From Bacteroidales bacterium (GTDB lineage: Bacteria; Bacteroidota; Bacteroidia; Bacteroidales; VadinHA17), in contig JAIPBU010000036.1 in the NCBI GenBank assembly GCA_021738535.1, positions 1-38,494 on the forward strand: a DNA stretch of 38,494 nt, in the 5' to 3' direction. Of the stretch, positions 28,087 through 35,935 are shown one piece after another. Every line of letters begins with the position of its first letter. The first letter of the stretch is position 1. A program made the position numbers and the translations under genes. Under the pieces are notes generated by a model. It saw only the letters and a list, made by a program, of their open reading frames with translations, made no database searches and was not told where the DNA came from.

Positions 28087-28119
28087 TTGCTGAGATAAAA
28101 TAAATATTTCTTATTTTTG
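28087..28119 (+). promoter_or_regulatory. Bacteroidota-type promoter for the HU-like/SPOR gene
   Basis: TTG at 28087-28089 is followed after 22 bp by TATTTTTG (28112-28119), matching the Bacteroidota -33/-7 pattern. A purine-rich ribosome-binding site AAGAGAGGAG (28125-28134) then precedes ATG 28141 by 6 bp, which fixes the start of the gene. Confidence 0.5.
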
Positions 28120-28140
28120 TACCAAAGAGAGGAGAAATTT

Positions 28141-29199
28141 ATGAAAGATCTGAGTCCGGTTATAAGAGAACTGCTATACAGCAACGACTGTGTTATTCTG
28201 CCCGGTTTCGGGGGCTTTATAGGGAACTATACCCCTGCTGCCATTGACAGGGAGAATCACACTTTCACTCCCCCTGTGAAGGCAATATCCTTCAACAGCA
28301 AGCTTGACAATAATGACGGTTTGCTCATTGCCGGGGTATCTGAAAAGACCGGGGTGGGTTATTCCGCTGCCAGGGATATTGTAGAGAATTATATTGGTGG
28401 ACTCAGGAAGAAGCTTTCCAAGGGGGAAAGGGTTTATCTTGAAGGGATAGGCTATTTCCAGGAGAACCGTGAATCGAAGCTGCAGTTTGAGCCCGATAAG
28501 GATATAAATTACCTTCTTGATTCATATGGATTGTCATCTTTCAGGCGTGAGCCTGTTGAGGGATATGACGTAAGGGAGGTTATCAGTGGGCGCAGCAGCA
28601 GGAGGGACCCGCTGGTTGTTGCCGGCAGGCGCCGTATGCTGTGGAGGGCAGCCGTAGCCATTCCTTTTGTTTTAGCCATGGTGGTGGTGCCGCTTAAGAC
28701 CGACCTTTTCAGGTCTGAGACCAGTCTTAATCCCCTTGCGGGTGTTCAGTTCGAGGAGATAGAGAAGGCACAGGAGAACCTTTTCAGCGAGATGCCATCA
28801 GGGAGTAAGAAAATTGTGCCGGATGAGAAAAGTGAGCAGGTACCCGGTGAGCCTGCGGAAGTGAAAGAGGAAGTGCATGCGGGTGATAAACAGCCTGCCG
28901 GGGTGGGTGTTACTTCAGAGCCTGTTGAGAAGGCAGATAAGTCTGCCGGGGCTGCAGGTGAGGTTGTTGTTGCCTCCCAGGGATCTTACCACCTGGTTGT
29001 TGGCAGCTTCAGGAGCCAGGAAAATGCCAGGACACTTTTTTCAGACCTTGTGAGTGATGGTCATGATGCAGGAATAGAAAATGCCGGTAATGGTTATTTC
29101 AGGGTAATAATAAATTCATTCCCTACCCGCCAGGGTGCGGTGGATGAGCGCACAAGGTTATCGGATAGTTACCCCCAGATCTGGATCTGGAAGAAATAA
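28141..29199 (+). CDS. HU-like (CCDC81-type) domain, transmembrane and SPOR domain protein
   Basis: This 352-residue protein has an N-terminal HU/IHF-like region in two parts (about residues 1-75 and 75-130; VILPGFGGFIGNYTPAAID and KGERVYLEGIGYFQENRE). One membrane helix follows near residues 160-182 (AAVAIPFVLAMVVVPL), then a low-complexity Glu/Pro/Lys linker and a C-terminal SPOR domain (about 280-352; GSYHLVVGSFRSQENARTLF). SPOR domains bind denuded glycan strands at division sites, so the protein places an HU-like cytoplasmic domain and a peptidoglycan-binding periplasmic domain on either side of the membrane. The layout is common in Bacteroidota, but its role is not established to my knowledge. 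Confidence 0.85.
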   Translation: MKDLSPVIRELLYSNDCVILPGFGGFIGNYTPAAIDRENHTFTPPVKAISFNSKLDNNDGLLIAGVSEKTGVGYSAARDIVENYIGGLRKKLSKGERVYLEGIGYFQENRESKLQFEPDKDINYLLDSYGLSSFRREPVEGYDVREVISGRSSRRDPLVVAGRRRMLWRAAVAIPFVLAMVVVPLKTDLFRSETSLNPLAGVQFEEIEKAQENLFSEMPSGSKKIVPDEKSEQVPGEPAEVKEEVHAGDKQPAGVGVTSEPVEKADKSAGAAGEVVVASQGSYHLVVGSFRSQENARTLFSDLVSDGHDAGIENAGNGYFRVIINSFPTRQGAVDERTRLSDSYPQIWIWKK

Positions 29200-29200
29200 T

Positions 29201-29240
29201 AAGCGACGAAGCGACTAAGAGACTAAGCGACTAAGAGACG
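29201..29240. repeat. Five tandem 8-bp units, consensus AAGMGACK
   Basis: The units are AAGCGACG, AAGCGACT, AAGAGACT, AAGCGACT and AAGAGACG, head to tail and without gaps, starting 1 bp after the stop of the SPOR gene and ending 13 bp before the metG stop. They fill nearly all of the space between two convergent genes. Confidence 0.85.
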
Positions 29241-29253
29241 ATGATTTAATCTT

Positions 29254-31287
29254 TTATTTTACGGGACTGCCATTCTTTGTTTTACCTGAGGGTTCAACAA
29301 AGTACAGTTTGCCATCGTCTTCCTCGGCCATGAGTATCATGCCCTGGGACTCAATACCCCTTATCTTGCGTGGTTCGAGGTTAAGGACAACCGATACCTG
29401 TTTGCCTGTTATTTCTTCAGGACTGAAATATTCGGCTATACCTGATACCACTGTTCTTTTGTCGACACCTGTATCGAGGCTTAACTGAAGCAGTTTCTTT
29501 GTTTTTGGTACTTTAAAAGCATCTATGATGGTGGCGGTGCGTATATCCAGTTTTGTAAAGTCGTCGAAGCTGATATTTTCCTTCACCGGTTCTGCTTCTT
29601 TTTTTTCTGATTCGTTCTTTTTCTTTGTTTCCATCAGTTTATCCAGCTGCTTCTGTATTTCACTATCATCAATTTTCCTGAAGAGCAGACCGGGGTTTTT
29701 TATTTCATGCCCGGCTTCCAGTAGTTCATCATTGCCTGCATAGTCCCATTTCAGAGTATCTATGCTTAGCCAGTCACGCAATTTATTAACTGAGAAAGGC
29801 AGGAAGGGGTCGAGTATAATTGTGAGGTTGGCAGTAATCTGCAGTGCGATATTCAATATTGTTTTAACCCTTTCCTCATCTGTTTTAATGAGTTTCCATG
29901 GTTCGGTATCTGCCAGGTATTTATTGCCCAGCCTGGCGACGTTCATCGCTTCACGCAGTGCTTCCCTGAAGCGGTAGGCATCGAGTGATTTTTCGACTTT
30001 CTCTTTCAGCTTGCGGATATCTGCCAGTACCTCCCTGTCATAATCATTAAGATTTGCACGGGCTGGTACCCTGCCGTCAAAATATTTATTTGTGAGCACC
30101 AGCGCCCTGTTTACGAAGTTGCCCAGTATTGCCACCAGTTCATTATTGTTCCTGTTCTGGAATTCTTTCCATGTAAAATCGTTATCCTTTGTCTCCGGGG
30201 CACTTGCACACAGGGCATAGCGCAGCACGTCCTGGTCGCCCGGAAAATCATCCAGGTATTCATGCAGCCATACGGCCCAGTTCCTGGAGGTTGATATTTT
30301 GTCATTTTCCAGGTTAAGGAACTCGTTGGCCGGCACGTTCTCAGGTAAGATATATGAGCCTTCGGCCTTCAGCATCACCGGGAATATTATGCAATGAAAG
30401 ACGATATTGTCTTTACCTATAAAGTGCACCATGCGTGTTCCCGGGTCTTTCCAGTATTTTTCCCAGTCGTCTCTGAGCTCACGTGTAGCGGATATATATC
30501 CTATGGGTGCATCAAACCATACATACAGTACTTTCCCTTCAGCACCTTCTACCGGTACCGGCACACCCCAGTCGAGATCGCGACTGACGGCACGGGGTTG
30601 CAGTCCCTGGTCGAGCCATGATTTACACTGTCCGTATACGTTTGATTTCCATTCTTTATGATCTTCGAGTATCCATTGTTTCAGCCAGTCTTCATATTCA
30701 TCGAGGGGCAGGAACCAGTGCTTTGTTTTCTTAAGCACGGGTAAAGAACCGCTTACCCTTGAGCGTGGTTTTTCCAGGTCAGTTGCACTGAGGGAGGTTC
30801 CGCAGTTCTCACACTGGTCGCCGTAAGCTTCATCATGTCCGCAGTGCGGGCATGTACCTGTTATATAGCGGTCGGCGAGGAAGCATTTTGCTTCATTGTC
30901 ATAATACTGGTCGGTTGTTTTTTCGATGAATTTGCCGTTTTTGTACAGGCTCTTAAAAAAATCAGAAGCAGTGTCGTAGTGTGTTTTATTGCTTGTCCGA
31001 GAATAGGTATCGAATTCAATACCAAAATCTTCAAAGGCTTTTTTATTAAGCTTATGGTAGCGGTCGACTATTTCCTGTGGAGTGACTCCTTCATCCCTTG
31101 CCTTCATTGTGATTGGCACACCGTGTTCATCAGATCCGCAGATAGAGATAACGTCTTCTCCCTTTATCCTGAGGTACCTGGTGTAGATATCGCTTGGTAC
31201 ATATACACCGGCCAGGTGACCAATGTGTATAGGTCCGTTGGCATAAGGAAGGGCAGAGGTAATAAGGTGTCTGTCAGGCTTTTTCAT
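29254..31287 (-). CDS. metG: Methionyl-tRNA synthetase
   Basis: MetG charges tRNA-Met. The 677-residue protein has the HIGH motif in ANGPIHIGH (residues 21-24), the zinc knuckle CPHCG-CENCG, the KMSKS-equivalent KISTS (in [11 protein letters not shown]), the anticodon-binding helical domain and a C-terminal EMAP/Trbp111-like tRNA-binding domain (about 570-677; [14 protein letters not shown]). A Lys/Glu-rich linker precedes that last domain. It is divergent from the LD-carboxypeptidase gene. Confidence 0.96.
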   Translation of the reverse strand: MKKPDRHLITSALPYANGPIHIGHLAGVYVPSDIYTRYLRIKGEDVISICGSDEHGVPITMKARDEGVTPQEIVDRYHKLNKKAFEDFGIEFDTYSRTSNKTHYDTASDFFKSLYKNGKFIEKTTDQYYDNEAKCFLADRYITGTCPHCGHDEAYGDQCENCGTSLSATDLEKPRSRVSGSLPVLKKTKHWFLPLDEYEDWLKQWILEDHKEWKSNVYGQCKSWLDQGLQPRAVSRDLDWGVPVPVEGAEGKVLYVWFDAPIGYISATRELRDDWEKYWKDPGTRMVHFIGKDNIVFHCIIFPVMLKAEGSYILPENVPANEFLNLENDKISTSRNWAVWLHEYLDDFPGDQDVLRYALCASAPETKDNDFTWKEFQNRNNNELVAILGNFVNRALVLTNKYFDGRVPARANLNDYDREVLADIRKLKEKVEKSLDAYRFREALREAMNVARLGNKYLADTEPWKLIKTDEERVKTILNIALQITANLTIILDPFLPFSVNKLRDWLSIDTLKWDYAGNDELLEAGHEIKNPGLLFRKIDDSEIQKQLDKLMETKKKNESEKKEAEPVKENISFDDFTKLDIRTATIIDAFKVPKTKKLLQLSLDTGVDKRTVVSGIAEYFSPEEITGKQVSVVLNLEPRKIRGIESQGMILMAEEDDGKLYFVEPSGKTKNGSPVK

Positions 31288-31327
31288 ACTTAACTAAAGT
31301 GTTTTGTCCTTGATTTGAAGAATGGGA

Positions 31328-31335
31328 CAAAGGTA
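31328..31335 (-). promoter_or_regulatory. Possible -7 element for metG
   Basis: On the minus strand this reads TACCTTTG, an exact fit to TAnnTTTG, and would give a leader of roughly 35 bases. Confidence 0.35.
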
Positions 31336-31349
31336 AGAAAAAAAGCTCT

Positions 31350-31357
31350 TATCTTTG
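31350..31357 (+). promoter_or_regulatory. -7 element almost at the LD-carboxypeptidase start codon
   Basis: TATCTTTG ends only 4 bp before ATG 31362. If used, transcription would begin at or within a few bases of the start codon, giving a leaderless or nearly leaderless message. Confidence 0.4.
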
Positions 31358-31361
31358 CGGT

Positions 31362-32276
31362 ATGACAGACAGAATGATAAAACCCGCTTTATTAAATGAA
31401 GGTGACACTGTGGCGGTTGTAGCCCCGTCAGGACTGGTTGAGAAGGAAACTATCGAGGAAGCTATAGATACCATTGCATCATGGGGATTGACTGCCAGGC
31501 GCGGAAAGTTTCTTTATGAGCGGCACGGTATTTTTGCCGGCAGTGATGACCAGCGCTATGCTGACCTGCAGCAGGCTTTGGACGACAGTTCGGTAAGAGC
31601 TGTTTTTTGTGCCAGGGGGGGATATGGTATGTCACGGATAATAAGCCGTATAGATTTCAGTGCATTCAAGAAGAATCCCAAGTGGATAATCGGGTACAGT
31701 GACATCACCGTTCTGCATATGTACATAAACTGCAGGCTGGGGATAAGCACTATACACGGGGAGATGTTATTGAATTACCACAGGAATGAGCCGGGGGGTG
31801 AAACACTCCGTTCACTGAAGGATGTGCTTTTTGAAAAGCCGCACGACCAGGAATGGAAGCCGGAGCTTTCCAGGGATGGTGTTGCGCAGGGGATAATTGT
31901 TGGAGGCAACCTGTCGCTTGTAAGTAACCTGATGGGCACTGATCTGAAGGATTGCCTGGAGGGGAAGATACTTTTCCTGGAGGAGAGGGGTGAGTATTTT
32001 TATTCACTTGACAGGATGATAACGGGTTTAAAGCTGGCCGGTGTACTAAGAAATTTAAAGGGTCTTGTTATAGGCGGGCTTACGGGCATTAAGCAATCGT
32101 CCGTTGAATATACCCTTGGTGAGAGGGAGGTTGTTATGGATGGTGTCACAGGATATTCATACCCTGTGGCCTTTGATTTCCCTGCGGGGCATATTGCTGA
32201 TAACAGGGCATTTTACTGCGGCGCTGATGTTAAGCTGGAGGTGACAGGCAGTGAGGCCTCTCTGAGGTTTTTATGA
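31362..32276 (+). CDS. LD-carboxypeptidase (peptidase family S66)
   Basis: This 304-residue cytoplasmic serine peptidase removes the terminal D-Ala from muropeptides during peptidoglycan recycling. Family S66 features are VAVVAPSG at the start, FCARGGYGMSRI, the nucleophile serine in WIIGYSDITVLH, the GGNLSLVSNLMGTD stretch and the C-terminal histidine in DFPAGHIADNRA. Length is normal. It is the last gene before the AT-rich island. A short reading frame overlaps its stop codon as ATGA. Confidence 0.9.
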   Translation: MTDRMIKPALLNEGDTVAVVAPSGLVEKETIEEAIDTIASWGLTARRGKFLYERHGIFAGSDDQRYADLQQALDDSSVRAVFCARGGYGMSRIISRIDFSAFKKNPKWIIGYSDITVLHMYINCRLGISTIHGEMLLNYHRNEPGGETLRSLKDVLFEKPHDQEWKPELSRDGVAQGIIVGGNLSLVSNLMGTDLKDCLEGKILFLEERGEYFYSLDRMITGLKLAGVLRNLKGLVIGGLTGIKQSSVEYTLGEREVVMDGVTGYSYPVAFDFPAGHIADNRAFYCGADVKLEVTGSEASLRFL

Positions 32277-32368
32277 TAAGCAGGAACTGGTGGGCAAATT
32301 TCTATAATAAATGCCCAGGGTATCCCAATGATGAAAACAGGAAGAGGGATGAACTAGTCCTTGAATGA
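32273..32368 (+). CDS. Putative 31-residue ORF, possibly a gene remnant at the island border
   Basis: It begins MISRNWWANFYNKCPGYP and ends in DELVLE, with its ATG overlapping the LD-carboxypeptidase TGA (ATGA). The base composition is like the host genes upstream, and AT-rich sequence starts at its end. It may be a true small protein or the start of a gene that lost its remainder when the island arrived. I do not recognise it. Confidence 0.3.
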   Translation: MISRNWWANFYNKCPGYPNDENRKRDELVLE

Positions 32369-32381
32369 TATTAATAATAAA

Positions 32382-32413
32382 TTTGAATTTTATTATTAGA
32401 TGTTATATATTTG
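32382..32413 (+). promoter_or_regulatory. Bacteroidota-type promoter for the LytTR gene
   Basis: TTTG (32382-32385), 20 bp spacing, then TATATTTG (32406-32413): a full match to the TTTG/TAnnTTTG pattern. It implies a leader of about 115 bases before ATG 32536. The leader contains an inverted repeat TTATGT-N7-ACATAA at 32465-32483. Confidence 0.5.
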
Positions 32414-32535
32414 GTGTTAATGTATTTAGTCTGATAACTAATTGCTGTTCTTAAAGTCATTTTGTTATGTGCATACAACATAATATCTTGTTCGTTTAAC
32501 CAACAATCATTTCTAATTGTGATCATTTCAGATCA

Positions 32536-32904
32536 ATGAATATTGATATGAAAAAAAACAATAATATTAATCTCTTAAAACCAGTAGCTTTAAAAACTAT
32601 CCTTGGTTACAATTATTATGATTTTAATGAAATCATTCTTTTTAGAGCAGCTCGTAACAGCTCATTTGTATATATTTTGAATCAGGACAGACCAATTAAA
32701 ATTCTGTATAGTTTACATAACATTGAAAGATTGTTCCGAACCAATATGTTTTATCGATGTCATAAGTCTTATATTATCAATCTGAAATACATTCAGAAGT
32801 TCTTTATTTCTGACAAAAAAATAGAAATGATATCTGGAATTGTTATACCTGTTTCAAAACCTAAAGCAAAAGAATTAATAGAAATATCAAAGGCCCATTT
32901 CTGA
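32536..32904 (+). CDS. LytTR-domain DNA-binding protein
   Basis: This 122-residue protein is essentially a lone LytTR DNA-binding domain. It opens the domain with DFNEIILFRAARNSSFVYIL, continues with YSLHNIERLF and has the diagnostic FYRCHKSYIINLKYIQKF, ending in IVIPVSKPKAKELIEI. It lacks the receiver domain of AgrA/AlgR-type regulators and has no membrane segment, so its input signal is not visible. LytTR proteins often control secreted peptides and surface functions. It is the first gene of the AT-rich island. ATG 32548 is a possible alternative start. Confidence 0.85.
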   Translation: MNIDMKKNNNINLLKPVALKTILGYNYYDFNEIILFRAARNSSFVYILNQDRPIKILYSLHNIERLFRTNMFYRCHKSYIINLKYIQKFFISDKKIEMISGIVIPVSKPKAKELIEISKAHF

Positions 32905-33198
32905 TTCGATTATTTCTTTTTTGATGTTATCAGAGTGTATATTATTGACAGAAACTATGTGCATTTGTATTACTCAGTTTTTTAAAGCATTCTGGTTTCT
33001 AAACTATTGTATATCAACTTATACTGCGGACATTTGATAGCTTCACGGGAGAAATATGCCCAATTATTTATAGTAATTATGTCAATCCTAAAATATTGTG
33101 CATTACTGGATAATATAATACATCTTGTTATGGAAAAATTATTGATGTATTTTACTTGAAAACTGTGTTTAATGAATTAATCATCAGGTTAGGTTTAC
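32905..33198. other. AT-rich spacer without recognisable gene
   Basis: This stretch between the LytTR gene and the opposing 181-residue gene has no convincing reading frame, RNA gene or strong terminator. Its composition matches the rest of the island. Confidence 0.6.
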
Positions 33199-33744
33199 CT
33201 ATTTGTTTTTCCTTCGCCGCAAATTGCGATTATATATTTCTCTTCTTAACGAATCGTTAGCAGGAATTTGAACAGTGCTAAGTGCAACTGCAACACCTTT
33301 CGCATTAGGATCTAATTCTAGTTTTAATAGTAATTGCGTAAAGATTTCAATTTTATAATCCGCGAAAATATATAGACTATCATTGGTATATTTTTCTATA
33401 GAAAACATTAAAGAATCCTCTATGCCCGACTCCTCTTCATTGTCTTTATAAAGTTTTAAGGAGCATTTAAGGCCTTGTTCTCCAATACTGCCTAAATAAT
33501 ATCTGTGGACAAACCCAGGAGTGTAAATAAATCTCATCTCTGTGTTTTCCTCTTGTAATTCTACTTTTTCACTTGAACATACTAAGAAATAGTTCTCATG
33601 AAATGCAGTATCAAAAACAGGCCAATTACTTTTAATATCTTCTAAAATACTATCTTTTAATAACTCATAAGATTCTCCTGTTTGTGAGTGTCCAATTTGT
33701 AATACAAAAAAAAATAGCCCCAGGCAAATAAATCTCTTTTTCAT
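33199..33744 (-). CDS. Secreted protein of unknown function
   Basis: This 181-residue protein has a signal peptide (MKKRFICLGLFFFVLQIGHS, cut near HSQ-TGE). The mature part is mixed alpha/beta with TPGFVHRYYLGSIGEQGL and IPANDSLRREIYNRN followed by a basic tail (LRRRKNK). I do not recognise a family. It is the only minus-strand gene of the island, facing away from the peptide gene, so the 256-bp spacer between them may carry both promoters; I see no consensus -7 box there. Confidence 0.7.
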   Translation of the reverse strand: MKKRFICLGLFFFVLQIGHSQTGESYELLKDSILEDIKSNWPVFDTAFHENYFLVCSSEKVELQEENTEMRFIYTPGFVHRYYLGSIGEQGLKCSLKLYKDNEEESGIEDSLMFSIEKYTNDSLYIFADYKIEIFTQLLLKLELDPNAKGVAVALSTVQIPANDSLRREIYNRNLRRRKNK

Positions 33745-34000
33745 AATGTTTGATTACTGAATATTAATTCATATAACTAATAAAAATGATACAACTAATT
33801 TAAATATAGTAAAAATTATTTAATAATATAATGATTTTGAGGGTATTCCTAAATTTTATTCGTCTAATAATCCTTGATAATAAGACGTTCATACAATATA
33901 TTTAACAGAACATCCTACAGCATAATCTTTTCAGTTGACTTGTTATTTATAATGGTGTAAATTGCCATATAATTGATAATAAATTTTAAAAATCATTGCT

Positions 34001-34267
34001 ATGAAAAAACTAGTTTTAATCCTTTGTTCATCCCTCTTAGTTGTTTCATTGAGTTTTTCATTACCAAATATTTCTTCTTCTAATTATTATTTGGAAGAAG
34101 CAAATATTGAGGCTTTTCAGGACGATTCAGGAGGACTATGGGGTGCAACATGTACAATGGGATGTAAGAATTCTCCAACAATTGAGTGTTGCGTACAGTG
34201 TTCTGATTGTCATATATATCTTATGAAAGAGCCTCTGGGGGACAGAGATACATGTGATACTGATTAA
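34001..34267 (+). CDS. Small secreted Cys-rich peptide, NVEALA-like
   Basis: This 88-residue peptide has a hydrophobic signal (MKKLVLILCSSLLVVSLSFS). A spacer leads to LEEANIEAF, resembling the NVEALA motif of small Bacteroidota exported peptides, and then a short region with seven cysteines (GATC, MGC, ECC, VQC, SDC and DTC positions). The mature peptide would be compact and probably disulfide-bonded or metal-binding. A strong terminator follows. The NVEALA link is from motif resemblance only; the spacing of cysteines is not one I can match to a known toxin or pheromone. Confidence 0.75.
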   Translation: MKKLVLILCSSLLVVSLSFSLPNISSSNYYLEEANIEAFQDDSGGLWGATCTMGCKNSPTIECCVQCSDCHIYLMKEPLGDRDTCDTD

Positions 34268-34295
34268 ATCAATTAATGAAAGCATTTTGGTTATC

Positions 34296-34334
34296 AATAA
34301 TAACAGGTATTAAAGATGCCTGTTATTATTTTTT
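34296..34334 (+). terminator. Rho-independent terminator after the Cys-rich peptide gene
   Basis: A perfect 12-bp stem AATAATAACAGG / CCTGTTATTATT (34296-34307 and 34319-34330) with an 11-base loop is followed by TTTT, 29 bp after the peptide stop. It would stop most transcripts before the lipoprotein genes, giving more peptide than lipoprotein message. Confidence 0.8.
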
Positions 34335-34385
34335 GGATTACCTTAATTGTATAGTATAATTAATAACGTATATAAAATTATTATT

Positions 34386-35438
34386 ATGATACCATTTCCA
34401 CGAATCATTTCTCTTGGTTTAATTATATGTATTACAATCTCATGTGATAATCAAAAATCGACTATAAAATTCAATAAGTTCGCAAAAGAATTCAATCTAA
34501 AGGGTAAAATCGTGGAAACGAAAGAAAAATATAAAGGAGGATTCCTGGAACAAATTGACTCAATACTTATTTTAACTAATACAATCGAAAACAAGTATCA
34601 ATTTCATTTATATAATAAATATACATTTGATTTTTTAGGTCATGGAGGGTTAAAGGGTAGGGGCCCTCATGAATTAACAAATCCACTTTATGCAGTTTTG
34701 GATAAAAATCAAGAGTGCATCTGGATACCTGATCATGCAAAAAAAAGAATCGTAAAATATGAGATTGACAGAGTGTTAAACAATAGTAATTATTTGTCAA
34801 AAACAGCGATTACTTTCCCTGAAGATTTATTTATCATCTATTATACCACAATGGAAGAAGAGATATTCGCACTTTCATCATTCAGCCATGATACTCTATT
34901 GGTGTTTTTAAATAATGAAGGTAATATAGTAGATAGTATGACTATTGAAAACAAAATCAATTTATATAATTGGGATGAACTCCCTGTTAATCATTTACTA
35001 AGTTATTATACATTTACAATAAATCAACAAATGAATAAGATTGCATTCGCTTATTACTATTCAGATCATTTAATAGTTATTGATTTAAATGGTAATATAA
35101 TTAGTAAATCATTTGGTCCAAACAAGATATACCAGCAGCCTGATCAAGCAAACCCAGACAAAAAATTAACAAATCAGATTGTAAAATCCGATGAAAAGCT
35201 GATATTTTGCCTTTATAATGGGGAAAGAAAATATGACAAAGAGACAAACATGATGCCTTCTTATGGAAAAAATATTCATATATATGATTGGAATGGTAAT
35301 CCTATAGCTGATTTAAAATTGCAGTTTGATGCCATGTCATTTACCACAGACGTAGAATCTAATAGAATTATCACCTTCAGTCCTGAGGCTAATACCTTTG
35401 TATATTATGATTTTAATATTGGAAGGCTTTATGAATAG
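34386..35438 (+). CDS. BF3164-like (TolB-like six-bladed beta-propeller) lipoprotein
   Basis: This 350-residue protein has a lipoprotein signal with lipobox ITISC (Cys20) and then beta-strand repeats of about 45-50 residues. The first repeat ends in the family motif GHGGLKGRGPHELTNP (G..G.GP.E). Later blades include AYYYSDHLIVIDLNGNII and NIHIYDWNGNPIADLKL. The fold is a beta-propeller on the outer or inner membrane surface; ligand and role are unknown. The start ATG 34386 gives a clean lipoprotein signal; a TTG at 34347 would put 13 residues in front of it. Confidence 0.78.
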   Translation: MIPFPRIISLGLIICITISCDNQKSTIKFNKFAKEFNLKGKIVETKEKYKGGFLEQIDSILILTNTIENKYQFHLYNKYTFDFLGHGGLKGRGPHELTNPLYAVLDKNQECIWIPDHAKKRIVKYEIDRVLNNSNYLSKTAITFPEDLFIIYYTTMEEEIFALSSFSHDTLLVFLNNEGNIVDSMTIENKINLYNWDELPVNHLLSYYTFTINQQMNKIAFAYYYSDHLIVIDLNGNIISKSFGPNKIYQQPDQANPDKKLTNQIVKSDEKLIFCLYNGERKYDKETNMMPSYGKNIHIYDWNGNPIADLKLQFDAMSFTTDVESNRIITFSPEANTFVYYDFNIGRLYE

Positions 35439-35805
35439 AGAAAATATAATTTATAGACATTATCTCTTTATTGCATTATTATTACTCCTTTCTTGTTCTC
35501 CTCAGAAAAAAGACTGGAGTGAAATGACATCAAAAGAAATTATTAAAACTGTGATTAATACACAGATCTATATTCCGGAAGATCTATTAATCTACGAGAA
35601 TGATGAGTTAGTTGCATTCGATTCAATCAGCCTATCTGAGTCTAAATTCAAAATCATCACCCTAATCTATGGAGATTGTGAGAAATGTATAAAAAACATT
35701 AACTCATGGCATGATCTTGAGAATGAGATTATGCTAATAGGAACACCATTTTATAATGACAAATCCATGCAGTTATATAAAAATACCATTGAGAATTTTA
35801 AATAG
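35431..35805 (+). CDS. CxxC lipoprotein, probably internally deleted thioredoxin-like protein
   Basis: This 124-residue protein has a lipobox LLLLSC (Cys22). A central IYGDCEKCIKNINSWHDLE carries a CxxC pair (Cys83, Cys86), and the end IMLIGTPFYNDKSMQLYKNT looks like the last strand and helix of a thioredoxin-like fold. From my recollection of related Bacteroidota lipoproteins, some 55-70 residues normally lie between these two parts. If so, this copy carries an in-frame deletion and is likely not functional. It overlaps the stop of the propeller lipoprotein gene by 8 bp (same transcript). Confidence 0.6.
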   Translation: MNRENIIYRHYLFIALLLLLSCSPQKKDWSEMTSKEIIKTVINTQIYIPEDLLIYENDELVAFDSISLSESKFKIITLIYGDCEKCIKNINSWHDLENEIMLIGTPFYNDKSMQLYKNTIENFK

Positions 35806-35818
35806 ACCTGGTAAGAGG

Positions 35819-35930
35819 TGTCAGAAATATTTGACTCACTGTAATACGCCCATTGAACTTGACCCTGATTCCAAGGAAAGGGTGTTTCCTTTAAAGTGCA
35901 CATCCGGTCAGGGAGAGTCAATGATTAAAA
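35819..35930. other. Unexplained host-like segment at the right border of the island; possible insertion-sequence end
   Basis: The base composition rises here. It starts TGTCAGAAATATTTGACTCA and repeats the TTGAC motif at spaced intervals, which reminds me of the terminal repeats of IS21-family elements in Bacteroidota. A hairpin AAGGAAA-GGGTG-TTTCCTT lies at 35873-35891. No transposase is present. The identification is weak. Confidence 0.25.
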
Positions 35931-35935
35931 CAGAA

